The translations under genes and the position numbers were made by a program. DNA of 64,000 bases from NCBI GenBank assembly GCA_949130495.1, contig OX422215.1, positions 69,951,244-70,015,243 on the forward strand. Reading direction: 5' to 3'. This document shows positions 25,401 through 37,659 of this stretch, piece after piece (positions within the stretch are counted from its first letter, which is position 1; every line of letters starts with the position of its first letter). The DNA is from Sambucus nigra. Taxonomy: Eukaryota; Streptophyta; Magnoliopsida; Dipsacales; Adoxaceae. Below the pieces are notes generated by a model that was given only the letters and a program-made list of their open reading frames with translations, did not search any database and was not told the origin of the DNA.

Positions 25401-25663
25401 AGGATTTAAACTTTAGGTTTTACACAGATCAAAGCTTTTTAAACTTCATTAAAAAATGGTCAAAGAGTCTAATAGCTATCATTAACCCAAATAAATTTTG
25501 GATCTCTTGTAATTTTAGGCATGTTAACATTTCTAGATATTTGTTTTCCACGAGATGCAAAATTTATTCGTAAGAAAATCAAGTTAAAGAATTAATTTAT
25601 AATGGTATTGTTAACGAAATTTGAATAGTATGTAACCTTGTTTTTGTCTTATTATCGTAGCAC
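22426..25663. other. Mostly unassigned AT-rich stretch
   Basis: From about 22680 to 23030 the plus strand keeps a coding look in one frame (PLSLNLNKEPFNLVQFKEF, then RLIRRMADLDQIKG, YNINEYLE), with stops. I do not recognise the family. Positions 23577-24150 hold two small inverted-repeat elements. Positions 24220-24700 contain a TATA-like TTTATATAGG (about 24590) and AATGTGGGAC (about 24634) with no convincing gene. The remainder, to 25663, is AT-rich and unassigned. Confidence 0.4.
23577..24150. repeat. Two adjacent small foldback elements
   Basis: An AAAGTCC...TTTTTTAATA...TTTAGTCCAAG..TTTTTATTTT motif occurs at about 23577-23637 and 23950-24015. Its reverse complement occurs at about 23790-23850 and 24085-24145. 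This gives two tandem inverted-repeat units of about 270 and 200 bp. They are non-coding. Confidence 0.5.
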
Positions 25664-25718
25664 TGAAATATTAAATATTAAGAATTCATAGCATATAAGT
25701 TATGATCCCTTACATTAA

Positions 25719-27155
25719 TGTAACACTCCGCCTGCCCAGGGAGAGCGAACGGAGCGCTACTGTCGATAAAACCAACTCAATCCACAAATAACAAGGTATA
25801 GAGCATCTAAAAATCCCACAATACAATAATAAGAATCCACTAATCTCAAATCTCTTCAAATCAAGTACAACAAATAATCTCTCCAAATAAAACAATTATC
25901 TATCTCGAAATAAAATGCTCTATACAACAAAAATAAATATAATCTTTTCAAGTATGTATTCTCCAATAATCTTTCCAAAATAATCCACGCTAAATAAACA
26001 ATCTCCGATTCCAATTCAAAACGCCCAAAATTCGCGTTAACCTACCACCAAAAGAAAATATGGGTAAGTACACAATACGACAAGAAAGATGCTCAACAAT
26101 TATTAGCGGTGAATAAAATGTAACAATACGAGTATGAATATTCAAATCAAAAGCGAATCTCATAAGCATTGTTATCAATATAATTTCTCAACAACACATT
26201 AATTCGAGTCATCGGGCCTCACCATACCGCGTCATACTTTATCACGTAGCCGGAACAGGATTATTGGCGGGTGCCCAACCTCAGTACCATATTAAAATCT
26301 CATGACAACATGCGTAACACAAATATAATACCACATGAATCAAAATTAGATTCCAACAAAAATTTCCAGATTCCAATGAATTTAGCAATTCAAATATGAG
26401 TCAACAATCATATGAAAATAACGAGAATAATACTCGCGAGATTAAGGAGCATATTGTGTAAAACTCCATACCTCAAAATCATCACATGAATCATCACATA
26501 AAAATCAGCCTCTAAATCTGATCGCACCATCACATTCCTCTCGCGAAAATAATCAAATCTTGTTCTAGCCAAAACTCGAGAAAACACCAAATAAGCCTTC
26601 TAATCTAAGGTTAAAATCTTGAATAAGTTTGGGGCTATAGTTTGTAGATGAAAGGGAGTAATTTTGGAGAGGTCTTTTGGTTGAAAAGTTTAAAAAAAAG
26701 TAATTTGAAAATCCAAGTCACGAATTAGTTGTGATATATAAAGGTTTAAGAGTTTGATTAAGAAAAGAGTTCTAATCAGATACAAATACTAAATTTTTTA
26801 TTCCGGACGATCGGACCGTTGGAATTGGATAAAATTTTTGGGAGAATTAGCTGAAGATGAGAAGAAGATGCATAAAAACTTTCAACTCGATCGGACGGTC
26901 CAATGTTTTTAAATATATTTTTTACTAGAGAGTTTTATGTTTTGAGGACTCTAAGAGAGTTTTATGTTTTGATGACTCTTCTATATAATAAAAATTCAAT
27001 TAAACTCCATTTTAATTTCGATTTCGAAACCGCTTGAAGTTCTCGTCTTTAAAAATAATACTCAACATAATTGAGCAATAAAAATAATTAAATCTCAAAA
27101 TTTATTTTTCCTCTATATTTTGAAAAATACCCCAAAAATTACGCGGGTTGTTACA
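25719..27155. mobile_element. Solo LTR E1, copy 2
   Basis: Starts TGTAACACTCCGCC and ends CGGGTTGTTACA. ATTAA precedes it (25714-25718) and ATTAT follows (27156-27160), which is the TSD with one change. The same target site as copy 1 shows it was duplicated along with its flanks and did not insert twice. At 1437 bp it represents the LTR without the MITE. Confidence 0.8.
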
Positions 27156-27841
27156 ATTATGGACCACATTTCTATCTTATATCATTATCGTTACATTCAA
27201 ATGGTTGAAAGAACCTAACATTTCCAAAATTACAAAAATGTTTTTAAATTTCTTAAATTATGTTTTTCTTTGCTTACTATTTAAAAAATGTTACTCTTTT
27301 GTCTTTTGTCAGAATGCCACTTTCCTCCTTCTAAAATTCAAGCACTTTCAAAACTAAATAAAATTAGTGCAAAATCCAAACATTTTCAAGAACTAAACCC
27401 TTATATTGCACAACTTACCTCTAAATCCAAAGATTTGAAGCTCAAGTACTGCATAAAAAAATTATGCACCGAACTTTATGGTCAAAGAGGAGGTTCAACC
27501 CTAGGGTTTAATTCTACCACCGAATGAACAAAAGAATTAAACACATGTTTGATAGAAAATTTTGGAAAGGAGGAAAATCAAGGCTTAAATTTTTCTTTCA
27601 TGTGTTTGATTATCAGGGTCCGTTTGGGCCTATGTCACCCTGCCGGTCTCGTAGAGCATGCACAGATGTATTCGTGTACAAAACATGGTGGCATATGCCC
27701 ACCTTAAGTTTTGACAATTTTAAATATTCGTGATGTGAAATGGAAATTTTTAAAAGAAAAACATACCAAATTATGAAAAATTTAACATTTTTTCCACCTT
27801 ATTTTTTAGATAAAATGTTAGTATTATACTTTGCCCACATT
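27156..27841. other. Unassigned sequence within the duplication
   Basis: Matches 1861-2546. Short overlapping frames are conserved between copies because of recent duplication, which is no evidence of function. Nothing nameable was found. Confidence 0.4.
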
Positions 27842-28139
27842 AAGGCCATCTCAGGTGGACAACTTCCAAAAGATGTAAAACTATCTTTTATCTTATATTG
27901 TTTGGAACGATTCCACAGTGAGAAAATGTATAAAAGGTACTGGTCGGCTATGTGCCACTGCCCACACCTTGAATGGATAAGACTTCCCCATCCAGATGTG
28001 GGCCACCACTACACAATGTGTAGCATCTGTCTAAATTTACATCTCCGCTATATTTTCTCTCTACTAATTGTGCATCTTTTGTTACCCATTATAGGAGAGG
28101 GAAACAATGCAAATTTGCATTGCCCATTGGAGATGGCTT
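27842..28139. mobile_element. Small TIR element (MITE), copy 2
   Basis: Ends AAGGCCATCTCAGGTGGAC and GCCCATTGGAGATGGCTT are inverted repeats of each other with a few changes. This copy lacks the (TA)n block found in copy 1 and shows the element's shorter form. Positions 28140-28765 after it hold no recognisable feature. Confidence 0.5.
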
Positions 28140-28764
28140 AAAAAAAAAACGCTAGGTTAGTATAAACCCATTTGTACAAATAGCTAGGTTTGTATAAACC
28201 CATTTTTTTTAAAATCAGACTCATTATTAACTTAAGACTGAAGATATCCAAACACTTAAAAAAGGCCAGTACTTGTTAGATTCTTTCTTTTTTGCTACTC
28301 CAATCTCCGGTGTTGTCAAGATTTTTTTTAGTAAAAACATATTATTGTTATAATTTATTAGTTAGTGTTTATTGTTGTGCATCTATCATTGTGTGTGTTA
28401 GGGGAAGGGCTAATCAAAATTTCACGGCTCCTTGGGGTCATGCGCGTTAGTTATAATTGTGTAAAAAGTTGGGGTAAATAAAACCGAGTTCATTTAGGTT
28501 AAAGCATTCCAGATTTGTCTTAATTTTTTTTTTAACATTTTAAATTCACTCTTTCATAAGTTGTACTCTATGGGTGGGTGGACAAATGTGCAATCAAACC
28601 AAAAGGTTAAAAAATATGATTTATTTATATGGTAAATGTGCTCAATCATTAGTCATTAAATATAGGGTGGGACTTTTCCCACATATTCCCACACCCTTAA
28701 GATCCTCCCCCGACACCTTTTTTATATATCTAATATACAAAAACAAAAATACCTTCCCATTCTT

Positions 28765-29453
28765 CAAAATATAATAGGATATTAAAACATAACCTCATTT
28801 TAACTAAGATAACATTTACACTTTAAGATAAAATATAATTTTACTATTATTATTATTATTGTTATTTTGATTTTTGATTTTAACACATTACTAATTATTT
28901 TAATTAGACTATAGTTTATTTTTATGAATTTATTAGACTTTGCTACATTTTTTGTTACTAAATATGTAACTTTTTACACGAAAAGTAATATTTGGTAACA
29001 AAATAAAAATTGTTATAAACAAAAAAAAGGTTTAAAAAAAATTCTAACAAAATAAAACAGCTTTTAACAAAATAAAAATAGTTTATAACAAAGAAACAAT
29101 ATCTTAAAAAAATCATAAAAAGAGTTTTGGGGGATTAAGAAAAGCTTAAAATGAAATAACAGCTTTTTAACTAAAAACAATGCTTTTGAAAATAAAATTG
29201 TTTTTAACAAAACAAAAATAGTTTTAACGAAAAAACTTTTTTACCAAAATAAAACTGTTTATAACAAAAAAAAAATAGTTAGAAAACAATTTTTAACAAG
29301 ACAAAACAGTTTTTGACAAAATAAAAAAAGTTTATAACAAAGAAATATTAAAAAAACAGTTTTTAGAAAAATAAAAACACGTTACTGAAGAAAAAACAAT
29401 TATTTAAAATATTGTGTTTTACATGTATGGTTATTATTGTAATTATTATAATA
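28765..29453. mobile_element. Foldback element, left arm
   Basis: This arm is the inverted complement of 63016-63745. For example, TTTTAACACATTACTAATTA and GAATTTATTAGACTTTGCTA on this side reappear reversed near 63480-63560. The Tat-2 retrotransposon is inserted between the arms. No transposase was seen, and the outer limits and target duplication are not resolved. Confidence 0.7.
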
Positions 29454-29458
29454 ATTAT

Positions 29459-30367
29459 TGATGATGCTGGAAATAGCACCACCAGATAAGATGTAAACAA
29501 GCTCAAACAAGCATAACAATGGCAGCAAAAGTATATGTATGTATAGCAGGAGATGAGGTGAAGGAGATGAACACAACAATATAAGTGGTTCGGCAATTGC
29601 CTACGTCCACTGTGCAGGTGAGAGTTAATATCACTAGATGAAGGCACTAACGGCCATAGGTACAATCTCTCAAGCTTTCTCTCTCTACTGTGTAAATTAA
29701 TAGAGTTTCAGCTAGGGTTACAAAATATCGATTCTTTACAAGGTAGAGGATGACCTCTATATATAGTATTTAGGGGGTGTAGTGTACCCCCAAGCATGTG
29801 CATGAAGATCCAACCAGTATAAGGATGACACCTGGCTGATCTTAAACAAATTATGATGACCTCAACATTCCCTCACGTGGAGGGAATGATTCAGTTACAA
29901 CAGATTTGTCCACGTGTTCCAAGTCCCACATATGCATGTAAGTGCTCGGTTGTCTTCGATTGGTGCTAACCTCGACCTGGATGAGTACGAGGTTGGTGAG
30001 GTCTGACCCTTGCCTTATTCGAGATTAATATCCATGAAGATCTCGGCCAGGATGGCAGGGTCGAGGTTAGATATGAGGCAGTCGTAACGTCGGCCTGGGC
30101 CGATGATGACATGCTGCTTGATGATTGAGCCCCTGAGACTTTGCTGACCTCGGGTGATAAAATGTAACGTCGATTGTGGTCGATGTTGGTGTTGATGGAT
30201 GGTTTAACCCATGTCCTTGCTAATCTCGGCTGGTGCCCAGCCGAGGTTGATGCAATGTCGGTTGGGGCCGACCTTGTTGATGGGCATCATAAGCTTTCGA
30301 TCACCTCGACTGTGAGACTGGCCGAGATTGGTTGCTCTGAGTAAGAGGGCGCAGTTTGGGCATATCA
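29459..30367 (-). mobile_element. Tat-2 3' LTR
   Basis: On the plus strand it starts TGATGATGCTGG and ends TTTGGGCATATCA. It is the 3' LTR because the coding strand is minus. At 909 bp it is slightly shorter than its partner through small deletions (for example near 29800 and 30250). Confidence 0.9.
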
Positions 30368-30382
30368 AACACCCCTAGCCCT
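30368..30382 (-). promoter_or_regulatory. Tat-2 polypurine tract
   Basis: On the minus strand, AGGGCTAGGGGTGTT lies directly before the 3' LTR. This is the position and composition of a plus-strand DNA synthesis primer. Confidence 0.7.
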
Positions 30383-30915
30383 TAGTTACCCATATGAGTA
30401 GGTGATTGAGGGGTGTTGCAAGGCCGAGGCTAAGTTTTTTTGTGTGTGAATATTCTCTTGACACATGTCACTTGCTGAAGTGGATAGCGTGTCTGTCAAG
30501 GCGTGATGCTTTTGATTTGCCCTTTAGGTTCCCAAGGCAATGATGGGCCTTGGGACGCGTGCCAAAATTATTATAGGTTTAAAAACCCTCCTCTCGTTTT
30601 CTTCTTCATTTCTTCTTTCTTTTTTCCCACCTGTGTTTTCTCTCTGCGCTTCTCTCTCTCTTCAAGAGCTCGGTTGCTGCATTTGGGGGTTTCTTCGCTT
30701 CTAATCTTCTTCTTCTTCTTCTTCTACTTTATCTCGCACTCAGTCAGGTATCATCTCCACCTTACTTTACCGTTTTTAGCCTTTATTTTTCATTTATGCA
30801 TTTCTGAGTGAATACTTGTGTTTTTCGGTGAGGGTTTGAGCTTTTTGGTGACCCTGTTCTTAGGTTTTCTTGGTTTGAAACCATTCCAACTTCCCTGTTT
30901 GATCCTTAGTTTAGG
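30383..30915 (+). promoter_or_regulatory. Leader of the Tat-2 antisense gene
   Basis: A CT-rich stretch (about 30588-30735, with CTCTCTCTCTTC and repeated CTT) is followed by CAGTCAGGTATCATC near 30740, a possible leader-intron donor. It resembles a plant 5' UTR. No TATA box is convincingly placed. Confidence 0.35.
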
Positions 30916-32878
30916 TTGAATCAAGTTGTTTGTCTATTTGTGGTTTTGAGTCCCAAGTGTTGTGTCGTCTGCCTTATGCTCAGACCTTTGTATCAACTCA
31001 TAGAAGAGTTCCCTTCCCTTCGCGAGAAGACATTTGAAAAAATTAGGCAGATAGAGCTATCCCAAGAGGAAGCTCGTAGGGCTGAGGCATTCCCCCTCAG
31101 ACCTATCATTCCTCCACCTCTGAAGGTAATATACCCTGAGCCAGCCGAGCCTGCTGAGCCAGTAGAGGTTCCAATGGACCCAACACCCATGTTCGAGTCT
31201 GAGTCGTCTCCTTAGACCCCATGTCTGTAGACTCTTTCCAAGAGGCTATGGATTACTCAATCAGGCAAGATCAAGTCCCTGATCAAGCTGAGGTTTTGAG
31301 TCGTGTCTCATCATATCAGGGGTTTAACACCTCTCTGTCTTCTTCCGATGTCGAAATTATAGGGCCAAGTGTGGCCATTCTCCTCCATTTTCGATGTTAT
31401 TCCCCTGTCGGCCCCCATCGGGGCTGAGTTCGCTTAGAGGTTTCCTGATGGTCCCCCAGTATCTGCCCAGGCCGATGTCACTAGGGATGAAGATGATGGT
31501 CATGAGAGCGAAATTGACACCTCTGAGGCAGCCGAGATTGAGAGCTCCATTAGTGAGTACGATCTTCTGAATTTTAGGCACCTCTACTCAATAGGTCCTT
31601 GCATTAGTCTTAGGAGACCTCTGAAGGGTGAGAGAGAGTTTGGTGATCGAGATGGGGAGATCTACGTCTACGAGCAGATGTTGAAGTCGGGTTTTCGTCT
31701 CCCTATCCATCCTTTAATCAGAGTCATATTATCCCATATAAATTTGGCCCCTTTACAACTATCCGCCAATACCTGGAGGGTGATGATAGGGGCTATCGTC
31801 CTTTGGCGGGCAGTCCACCACTCAGACCTTCCTGTTTGGGTCTGAACAAGCTGTTACGTCCCCTCCTCTGCCAAAAATCACCCTAGCTATTACCACTTCC
31901 TAGCTAGGAAGTCAGATAAGAAGATGTTGTTGGTCACCCAAACCTCCAATCACCACTGGAAACCTTGGTATTTCTTTGCATCCGGGGCATGGGAGTTCGG
32001 TCCCCATGAGGCATCTAAAACGTCAGTTCTAAGGACCCCTCTGAGATGGGGGAAGGTCTCGCTTACTGCAAAAGCTGACCCTGGAGTTAGATAGGAAAGT
32101 ATTCAAAAAGTTAAGGACCTTCAAGATCAGGGGGAGCAGGGTCGCCTGGTTAAATACGAACATCTGATGACCCCCTACTACCTCTCTTAGATAGGGCTAG
32201 GTGGTAGTTCTTTGACAGAGCTTTGTAAGTATCATTTTCCACAAGTTGTATCTCCTACTTTTCATGCCTCTGATTTACTGACTCAGATACTTCGTTTTAC
32301 AGAGCGCCCTGAAGGTATTTCTGACGACTTTTGGGAAATGTCTGCCCCAAGTCTCGTAAAACTGATGAAGAAGGCCGACCATAATGTAGCCCCTCCTCCT
32401 CCCAATCAGAACATCAGCACATCCAAGGCTGATATTACGAAGAAAATGAAGACCACAATGGACTCAAAGCATCAGAGGCCGAGTAAAAATCAAATAGGGG
32501 ATCGTTCCATTCCGATCTCTTCAGATGAAGCCCTGAAAGCTCGTCTTTCTCAGTTGAAGATCAGTGATAGTCTGATTGGCCATGGTCTGAAGGCTATTGA
32601 TGCCATCAGTTATGTAATGATCGAAGAGGATAAGCGTTTTCTATACTCTCTAGATATCCCTTTACTGGCCGAGTTTACCCTCTATAGATCAATTCAGGTA
32701 CTACTTTCTGTTATTTTGCTCTTCTAAGTGTAACCCCGACCTTTTATAAGTTAGACCATGCTCATACGTCTGATTTTCCACTACAGGGTATCTTGTCCAT
32801 GCATCGTTTAGTTAACTGGACCCTGACGAAGTTGCCTATCATAAAGAAGGGTCAGGAGGCTCAGAAGGTGCAGGCCTC
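30916..32878 (+). pseudogene. Tat-2 antisense gene, 5' exons (gypsy-type transposon domain)
   Basis: Plus-strand frames run opposite to gag-pol, between integrase and the 3' LTR. About 30975-31090 reads LYQLIEEFP and a charged helix. About 31660-31800 reads YEQMLKSGFRLPIHPLIRVI, matching the Pfam 'putative gypsy type transposon' domain (PF04195) found in antisense genes of Tat elements. A 171-codon stretch (32212-32727) remains open. The exon ends at donor 32697/GT, and an acceptor CTACAG at 32786 starts the next exon, which runs into CACTA 2 at 32878 and resumes in frame at 54429. Stops near 31213 and 31434 inactivate it. Function in the element is unknown. Confidence 0.72.
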
Positions 32879-32904
32879 CACTACACCAAATCTGCCAAAT
32901 TATC

Positions 32905-33085
32905 ACGGTCATTGACCTTGACAAGACTTGTTAAGGTCAATGACCGTGACAATTCCTGGGGTGATAACTTTTTTTGTCACGGACTTGTCACGATCAATGA
33001 CCGTGACAATTTTTTAGTCAAGGACCATGGGAATCCCGTGACAATGGCTAAAAAATTGTCACGGTCATTGACCGTGACAATTCAG
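32905..33085. repeat. CACTA 2 left subterminal repeats
   Basis: About seven direct and inverted copies of TTGTCACGGTCATTGACC or its complement GGTCAATGACCGTGACAA lie within 180 bp. Adjacent opposite copies form dyads, as at 33055-33082. In En/Spm systems such repeats bind TNPA. That this applies here is inference. Confidence 0.88.
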
Positions 33086-33399
33086 TGCAGAATTAAAAAA
33101 ATATCTGCTGGGCAGTTTGGCCACTGCCACTACCCAGCAGTATATTTGTACCAGTTATAGCAACGTTGTACCTGTTCAAGCATCATATCTCCAAATAAAA
33201 TAGAGATAATGCAAATATACATTCAAAATAGAGACAATATGCATCACGATATAATCCAAATATAATTCAAATGTACCAACTTAAAAACAATTCAATTCAA
33301 ATAATGTCACTACATGTCTTGGGTAAGGTTCACTCTGAGGAGGTGAGTAGGCCACACGATATACGAATTGACACACCCACTAATATACATCGTGCCACA

Positions 33400-34995
33400 T
33401 TATTCGCGCAACCACAATGGGGAGTTCTCCTTCCCGGGTATCACATGCATGACGAGCACCTTGGACTCCATGTCTTGAAGCTCACGTCCATGAACTAGTG
33501 CACCCTGGACGATATTCGGGTCCCTCAACCCCCGCTTTATCCACTGGCCATCAAATATGTCCAGTATAAATACGCTCGGCCAACCAAGTGCTGACATCGG
33601 TCGGTCAAAATGAGCCAAATAGGGAAGTGGATCATCAAAGTCCGCACGTGTCGACGATGAAGCAGCGAGGTCCACATCCTCGTCATCCTGCACCTCCTCC
33701 TCCACCACCTTCTCCTTACCTTTCCCCTTACGGTTTTCGCCCAATGAACGCTTCATGAATGATAACACATCTTGGACCGTCGTCTCCAAAAGGGATAGCT
33801 TCGCGTCATGCGAGTCCACCGTTCGAGCCAATCCGGTGTTGCTCATCTCCAATATGATGATCCTAGATTTGGCCACCCACGAGCTCACCCCCTTATCCTC
33901 CCCTTGCGATCAGCGCCAAGCACTTGGCTGAGTGCGTCAGTGGACAAAGATGCCTTGTCGGCATCAGACTTCGACTCATGCACTTCCTTAAGCTTTGCCT
34001 GAAACGACAAAAAATACATGATTAGTAAAATAAGTAAATTAAAAAATTATAACGTAATTAATAAAAATTAAACTATCGGATTACTTACAGTCGTGGCTGT
34101 GACGCTCGGGGACACCTCCTTATCCTTCCCCTTCTTCGTCCAAAGAGCCACATAAGTATCGAGCCTATGTGGCCTACCCCAGGGCCACTCCCTGTCTCCT
34201 GAAATAAAATAAAGTAAAATTAATATTAGCCCCGCAAAGTAAAATAATGTAGAATAATATATTTCTGTAGTTATAGAAAAATTAAATCTTACCATCATCC
34301 TATGCTCCACCTCGGCGTAAGACGTCCGACCGGAGTAGTGCACGTATGTCTTTTTTTGCCCGATTTTTCCTCCCCGATTGGCGAGATGCCAATTGTCGCT
34401 CCCCGATCTCATTGTCAATGAACTTTTGTCATTGTGCCAATGAGATTGGATCCTTCGGCGGGACGGATTCACGCATTCGGATAACGAACTCTCGTGTCTT
34501 CCCAAAGTACCGGGTTCGCATATTTTTCTTCCACGTCTTGTGTTGCTCCCTCAACTGCTCCAAGACGGAATCGCGTAGCTTTGGATCTAGGCTGAATTGT
34601 TCATGTCCAACAAATACAATGTTAGTTGCGAATAAATATAAATATAAATATAAAATGAAAATGAAAATGAAATTGAAATTGAAATCGAAATCGAAATTGA
34701 AATATTCATACAAATATAAATATAAATACATTACCTGTAGTGCCACCCAAACAGCTAACTTGAGCTCATATGGAACCTCCTTCCAACTAATGTACCACGG
34801 ACCGATGATCGTCTTTACCAGCTCGAGGGATCTCGCTAATAACCCCGACTTGTTCTCGATGTCCATCCCCAATTTGCCATATTTGGGGAGACTAGGGGCC
34901 GAGGAGCCCTTGTCGCCTCCGCTACCACCGAGCCCAGACGACATCATCATAACCAGCATTATCATCCTCGCCTTAATACCTGAAGGAGACATTTG
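33400..34995 (-). pseudogene. TNPA-type (Transposase_24, Ptta/En/Spm) gene of CACTA 2
   Basis: Minus-strand exons start at MSPSGIKARM (34992). They pass VPYELKLAVWVALQ and, after an AT-rich intron (about 34625-34735), FSLDPKLRDSVLEQLREQ and HKTWKKNMRTRYFG. Then come a KNR/QKK...YVHYSGRTSYAEVEHRM segment, a short exon (WPWGRPHRLDTYVALWTKKG), and KLKEVHESKSDADKASLSTD. The last part (33400-33888) has a coiled-coil-like LLETTVQDVLSFMKRSLG and an acidic region. The order fits plant Transposase_24 proteins (PF03004), second-gene products that bind subterminal repeats. Frame breaks near 34390 and 33890 suggest decay. Confidence 0.75.
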
Positions 34996-34999
34996 CTGT

Positions 35000-35600
35000 A
35001 AAAAATGTTATTAGTACAAATCAAAATGAATTAGAAGAAGACATGCAAATATGTACAATTACTACGAACAAAAATGAATTGTTACTGTTAAATATCCCCA
35101 CCCCCACCCCTACTGCCCAGACACACGCACACTCCACAAGAGTGAAAATGATAAAGTGCAAATCAATTAAAAGCATTAAAAATGGATGTTTTAGTACAAA
35201 TTGGAATATTTATTACGATTGGAAAAATTATTTAAAATTCGGGCTATCATCAAAGGGTGAGTGGTCCTATCCCATTCAAGACCGCATTTTTCTGTAATAT
35301 ACTTAACAGCTCATGCACATTGTTACGATTTGAGAAAAATTCGGCAGCATATCCCCGTAGTTCTCCAAGTACATGACGTAGATTGGCAAGTGTGAGTGTT
35401 ATTTCAATTGATCAATTGAAATAACAGTCACACTTGTCAATCTAGTATGTACCAAGAGAACATTAGGATACGACTGCAAAACTTCCTCCAAAAGTAACAG
35501 CTTTAAGCCACTAAGAATATTATTATACAGAAATTATACTGTCCCAAATTGTCCAAACGGGACAATTCGAGAGATCTCATTACAGGGGTAATTACTCTCG
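35000..35600. other. CACTA 2 internal sequence
   Basis: No gene is supported in this stretch between the TNPA-like gene and Tat-1. It contains the strong inverted repeat at 35379-35444 and a shorter one (TTGTCC/GGACAA) near 35555. Confidence 0.5.
35379..35444. repeat. 66-nt near-perfect palindrome
   Basis: Arms 35379-35411 and 35412-35444 pair over 33 positions with two mismatches and no loop, centred on TTCAATTGATCAATTGAA. It is non-coding and lies inside CACTA 2. Confidence 0.92.
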
Positions 35601-36810
35601 AACGGTGTGGCCATCCCCGATCCCCGCCGCGGAGGAAAAGGATCCTTCGGATCCCGCGCGTCCCTCTCGGGGGCGCTTCGACCGGCGTCGTTTGAGATGT
35701 GATGTAAAAATGTAGAGAGATTCAGAGTCGCCAGTCTATTTTACTCAAAACAGACAAAAGAAAGAGGGGAAGTCACCCCGAAGGATGGCATCCAAAGACA
35801 TACTGGTGCGTGCGAAACCAAATGATTCGAGAAGGGTTCGGAGGCTTAGTTACGAAATGGGAAGGTGTCAGGCACCCATTCCGCCCTTTCGATCTCTCAT
35901 GGATATTTGCTATTTTCCCTTATGTTTCCCCCCGTGATATGTGTGCATGTGTATATATATAGAATGGAGGTAGGAATCCTCGACTTGTATCATGGAAATG
36001 ATAAAGCGAGTCATCCGTAGGAAGATATTTAAGAGTAATATTAGAAAAATAAGATTTATGCGATTACTCCTACGTCGATCGTTATAATAGAACGATAACG
36101 CCTATGGAGTAAAACGTCACTAAGAGCAAGTATATAACATATAAGGAAAATGGATTAAAAGGAAGATAGAAGATAAGTTAAAAAGTGAGAAAGAGGACTC
36201 GAGTCTCGGGTTTTACCCCGAGACGCCTACATAGCCTATAGAGGCATCAAAGTCCATGTAGTTCACATATAAAATGAGGGGTGGGGCTTATCCCATAAAT
36301 CCAAATGGGGGATCTCTTATTTGTAAGTGTGTGTGTGTGTGTAGAAAAAGTGTTTTAGTTGTGAGAAAAGTGTGGAAAAAGTGTGAGAATCCCTTATTTG
36401 AATTTATGAGCAAAACCCTATTTTTCTTGTTTTTTGGGTTTTATGAAAATAAAAGATGTACAATAATACTAAATAAAAAGTATATTAGGATGTGTGAGAT
36501 GAGATAATAAAAGCGCTAAATAAAAAATAAGTTATTGGGAATTTAAGAGAATTTAAGAGAGAGTTTGAGAAAGTTGGACCTTCTTGAAGATCTTGAGCTT
36601 GATCTTAAATGTTGGAGAGCAGCCTTTGCACTTCCAATGATGATGGAGAGTGGTTAATTCAGCAAATTTGATGAAAGGGATGATGAAAAGTGGGAGTAAA
36701 AGGAGGATTTGGAAGTTGAAATCAAGCTGCCTTCGAGAGAGGTTTTTGGGATTCGTTGAGAGGGATTTTTATCAGATCTCGACTCTCTTTGTAAATGAGG
36801 TGAAGGCCAC

Positions 36811-36842
36811 ATTTTATAGTCACAGGTGAGTGCCGATCGGCA
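36811..36842 (-). promoter_or_regulatory. Tat-1 LTR TATA box with adjacent palindrome
   Basis: On the minus strand, TGCCGATCGGCA is followed about 12 bp downstream by CTATAAAA. The 5' LTR has the same layout (TGCCAATCGGCA at 52383-52394, TATA at 52364-52371), with one change in the palindrome. This is the likely promoter of the gag-pol transcript. Confidence 0.6.
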
Positions 36843-36936
36843 TAGAGCCCTTCCTGTCCATCGGCAGGCAGGTGCCGATAGGCAGTGTGTTTCAGGCTTT
36901 TTCAGAAAATCGGCCGCCGAGGGAAAACCATTGGTC

Positions 36937-37560
36937 AGAATCACGTACGGGGCATACCGTTGGAAAGTTAATTCAAAGACCTTCGAAAGTCCTTTGGACC
37001 GCTCCCGGGTTTGGGAGTTGACTTTGGGTCAAATATGGCTCGGAAGCGTTTGTCCGTCCATTAGACGGGGAATCGTGCGGACGCAAACGGATCGTTCGTC
37101 CGCATGGTAAGTCCGAATCGCGCACGGGGCATACCATTGGAAAGGTTAGGAGATGTACTTCCAAAGAGTTTGACCCAGTTTGGAGAGTTGACTTTGGTCA
37201 ACCAGGCCCGAGAAGCGCTCGGGGGCTTCCCGGAGTCAAACGGATCGTTCGTCCGCATGGAAAGTGGGAATCGCGCATGGGGCAGACCGTTGGAAAGGTT
37301 TTTTAGGATCCTTTGAAGATTCATTCAGCTTCGGTTGAGCTGAAGAGTTGACTTAGGTCAAACAGAGCCCGAGAGCGCCCGGTGGCCTCTAGGTCAGGTT
37401 TCGGACGCAAACGGACCGTTCGTCCGTATGGTAAGTCAGAATCGTGCACGGGATAGACCGTTAGAAAGGGTATTCAGTGCCCTTCAAAGATTCATTCAGT
37501 CTCGGTCGAGACAGAGTTTGACTTTTGGGTCAAATTGAGCCGGGGAGTGCCCGATGGCTT
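36937..37560. repeat. Imperfect tandem repeats in Tat-1 LTR
   Basis: About four units of 140-170 bp share AACGGATCGTTCGTCCG, GAATCGCGCACGGGGCA, ACCGTTGGAAAGG and GTTGACTTTGGTCAA. The 5' LTR has the matching array at about 52500-53120. Confidence 0.8.
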
Positions 37561-37659
37561 TCAGGTCAGTACTCGGGACATGACCAGGGTTTGCAGTGAT
37601 GAGTGGGGGTACTAGGGACCTAAGGTGATTTAGGGGGGTAACAGAATGTGATGTCTACA

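Larger units (their letters stand above)
25664..32316. repeat. Segmental duplication, copy 2
   Basis: Direct-orientation partner of 1-7298 (see that entry). It lacks the E1 MITE and the long (TA)n. Unlike copy 1, it continues past the breakpoint into the rest of the Tat-2 antisense gene, so it is the more complete copy. Confidence 0.9.
35606..37659 (-). mobile_element. Tat-1 3' LTR
   Basis: On the plus strand it starts TGTGGCCATCCCCG and ends GATGTCTACA. Being at the end of the minus-strand coding region, it is the 3' LTR. It has a minus-strand TATA (CTATAAAA, about 36812-36819) beside TGCCGATCGGCA (36831-36842), and about four imperfect repeats from about 36937 to 37560. Confidence 0.92.

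Noticed and set aside
33271..35297. Plus-strand frames (for example 34346-35014) as genes
   Set aside because: They are antisense shadows of the TNPA-like gene, whose minus-strand exons match a known family.
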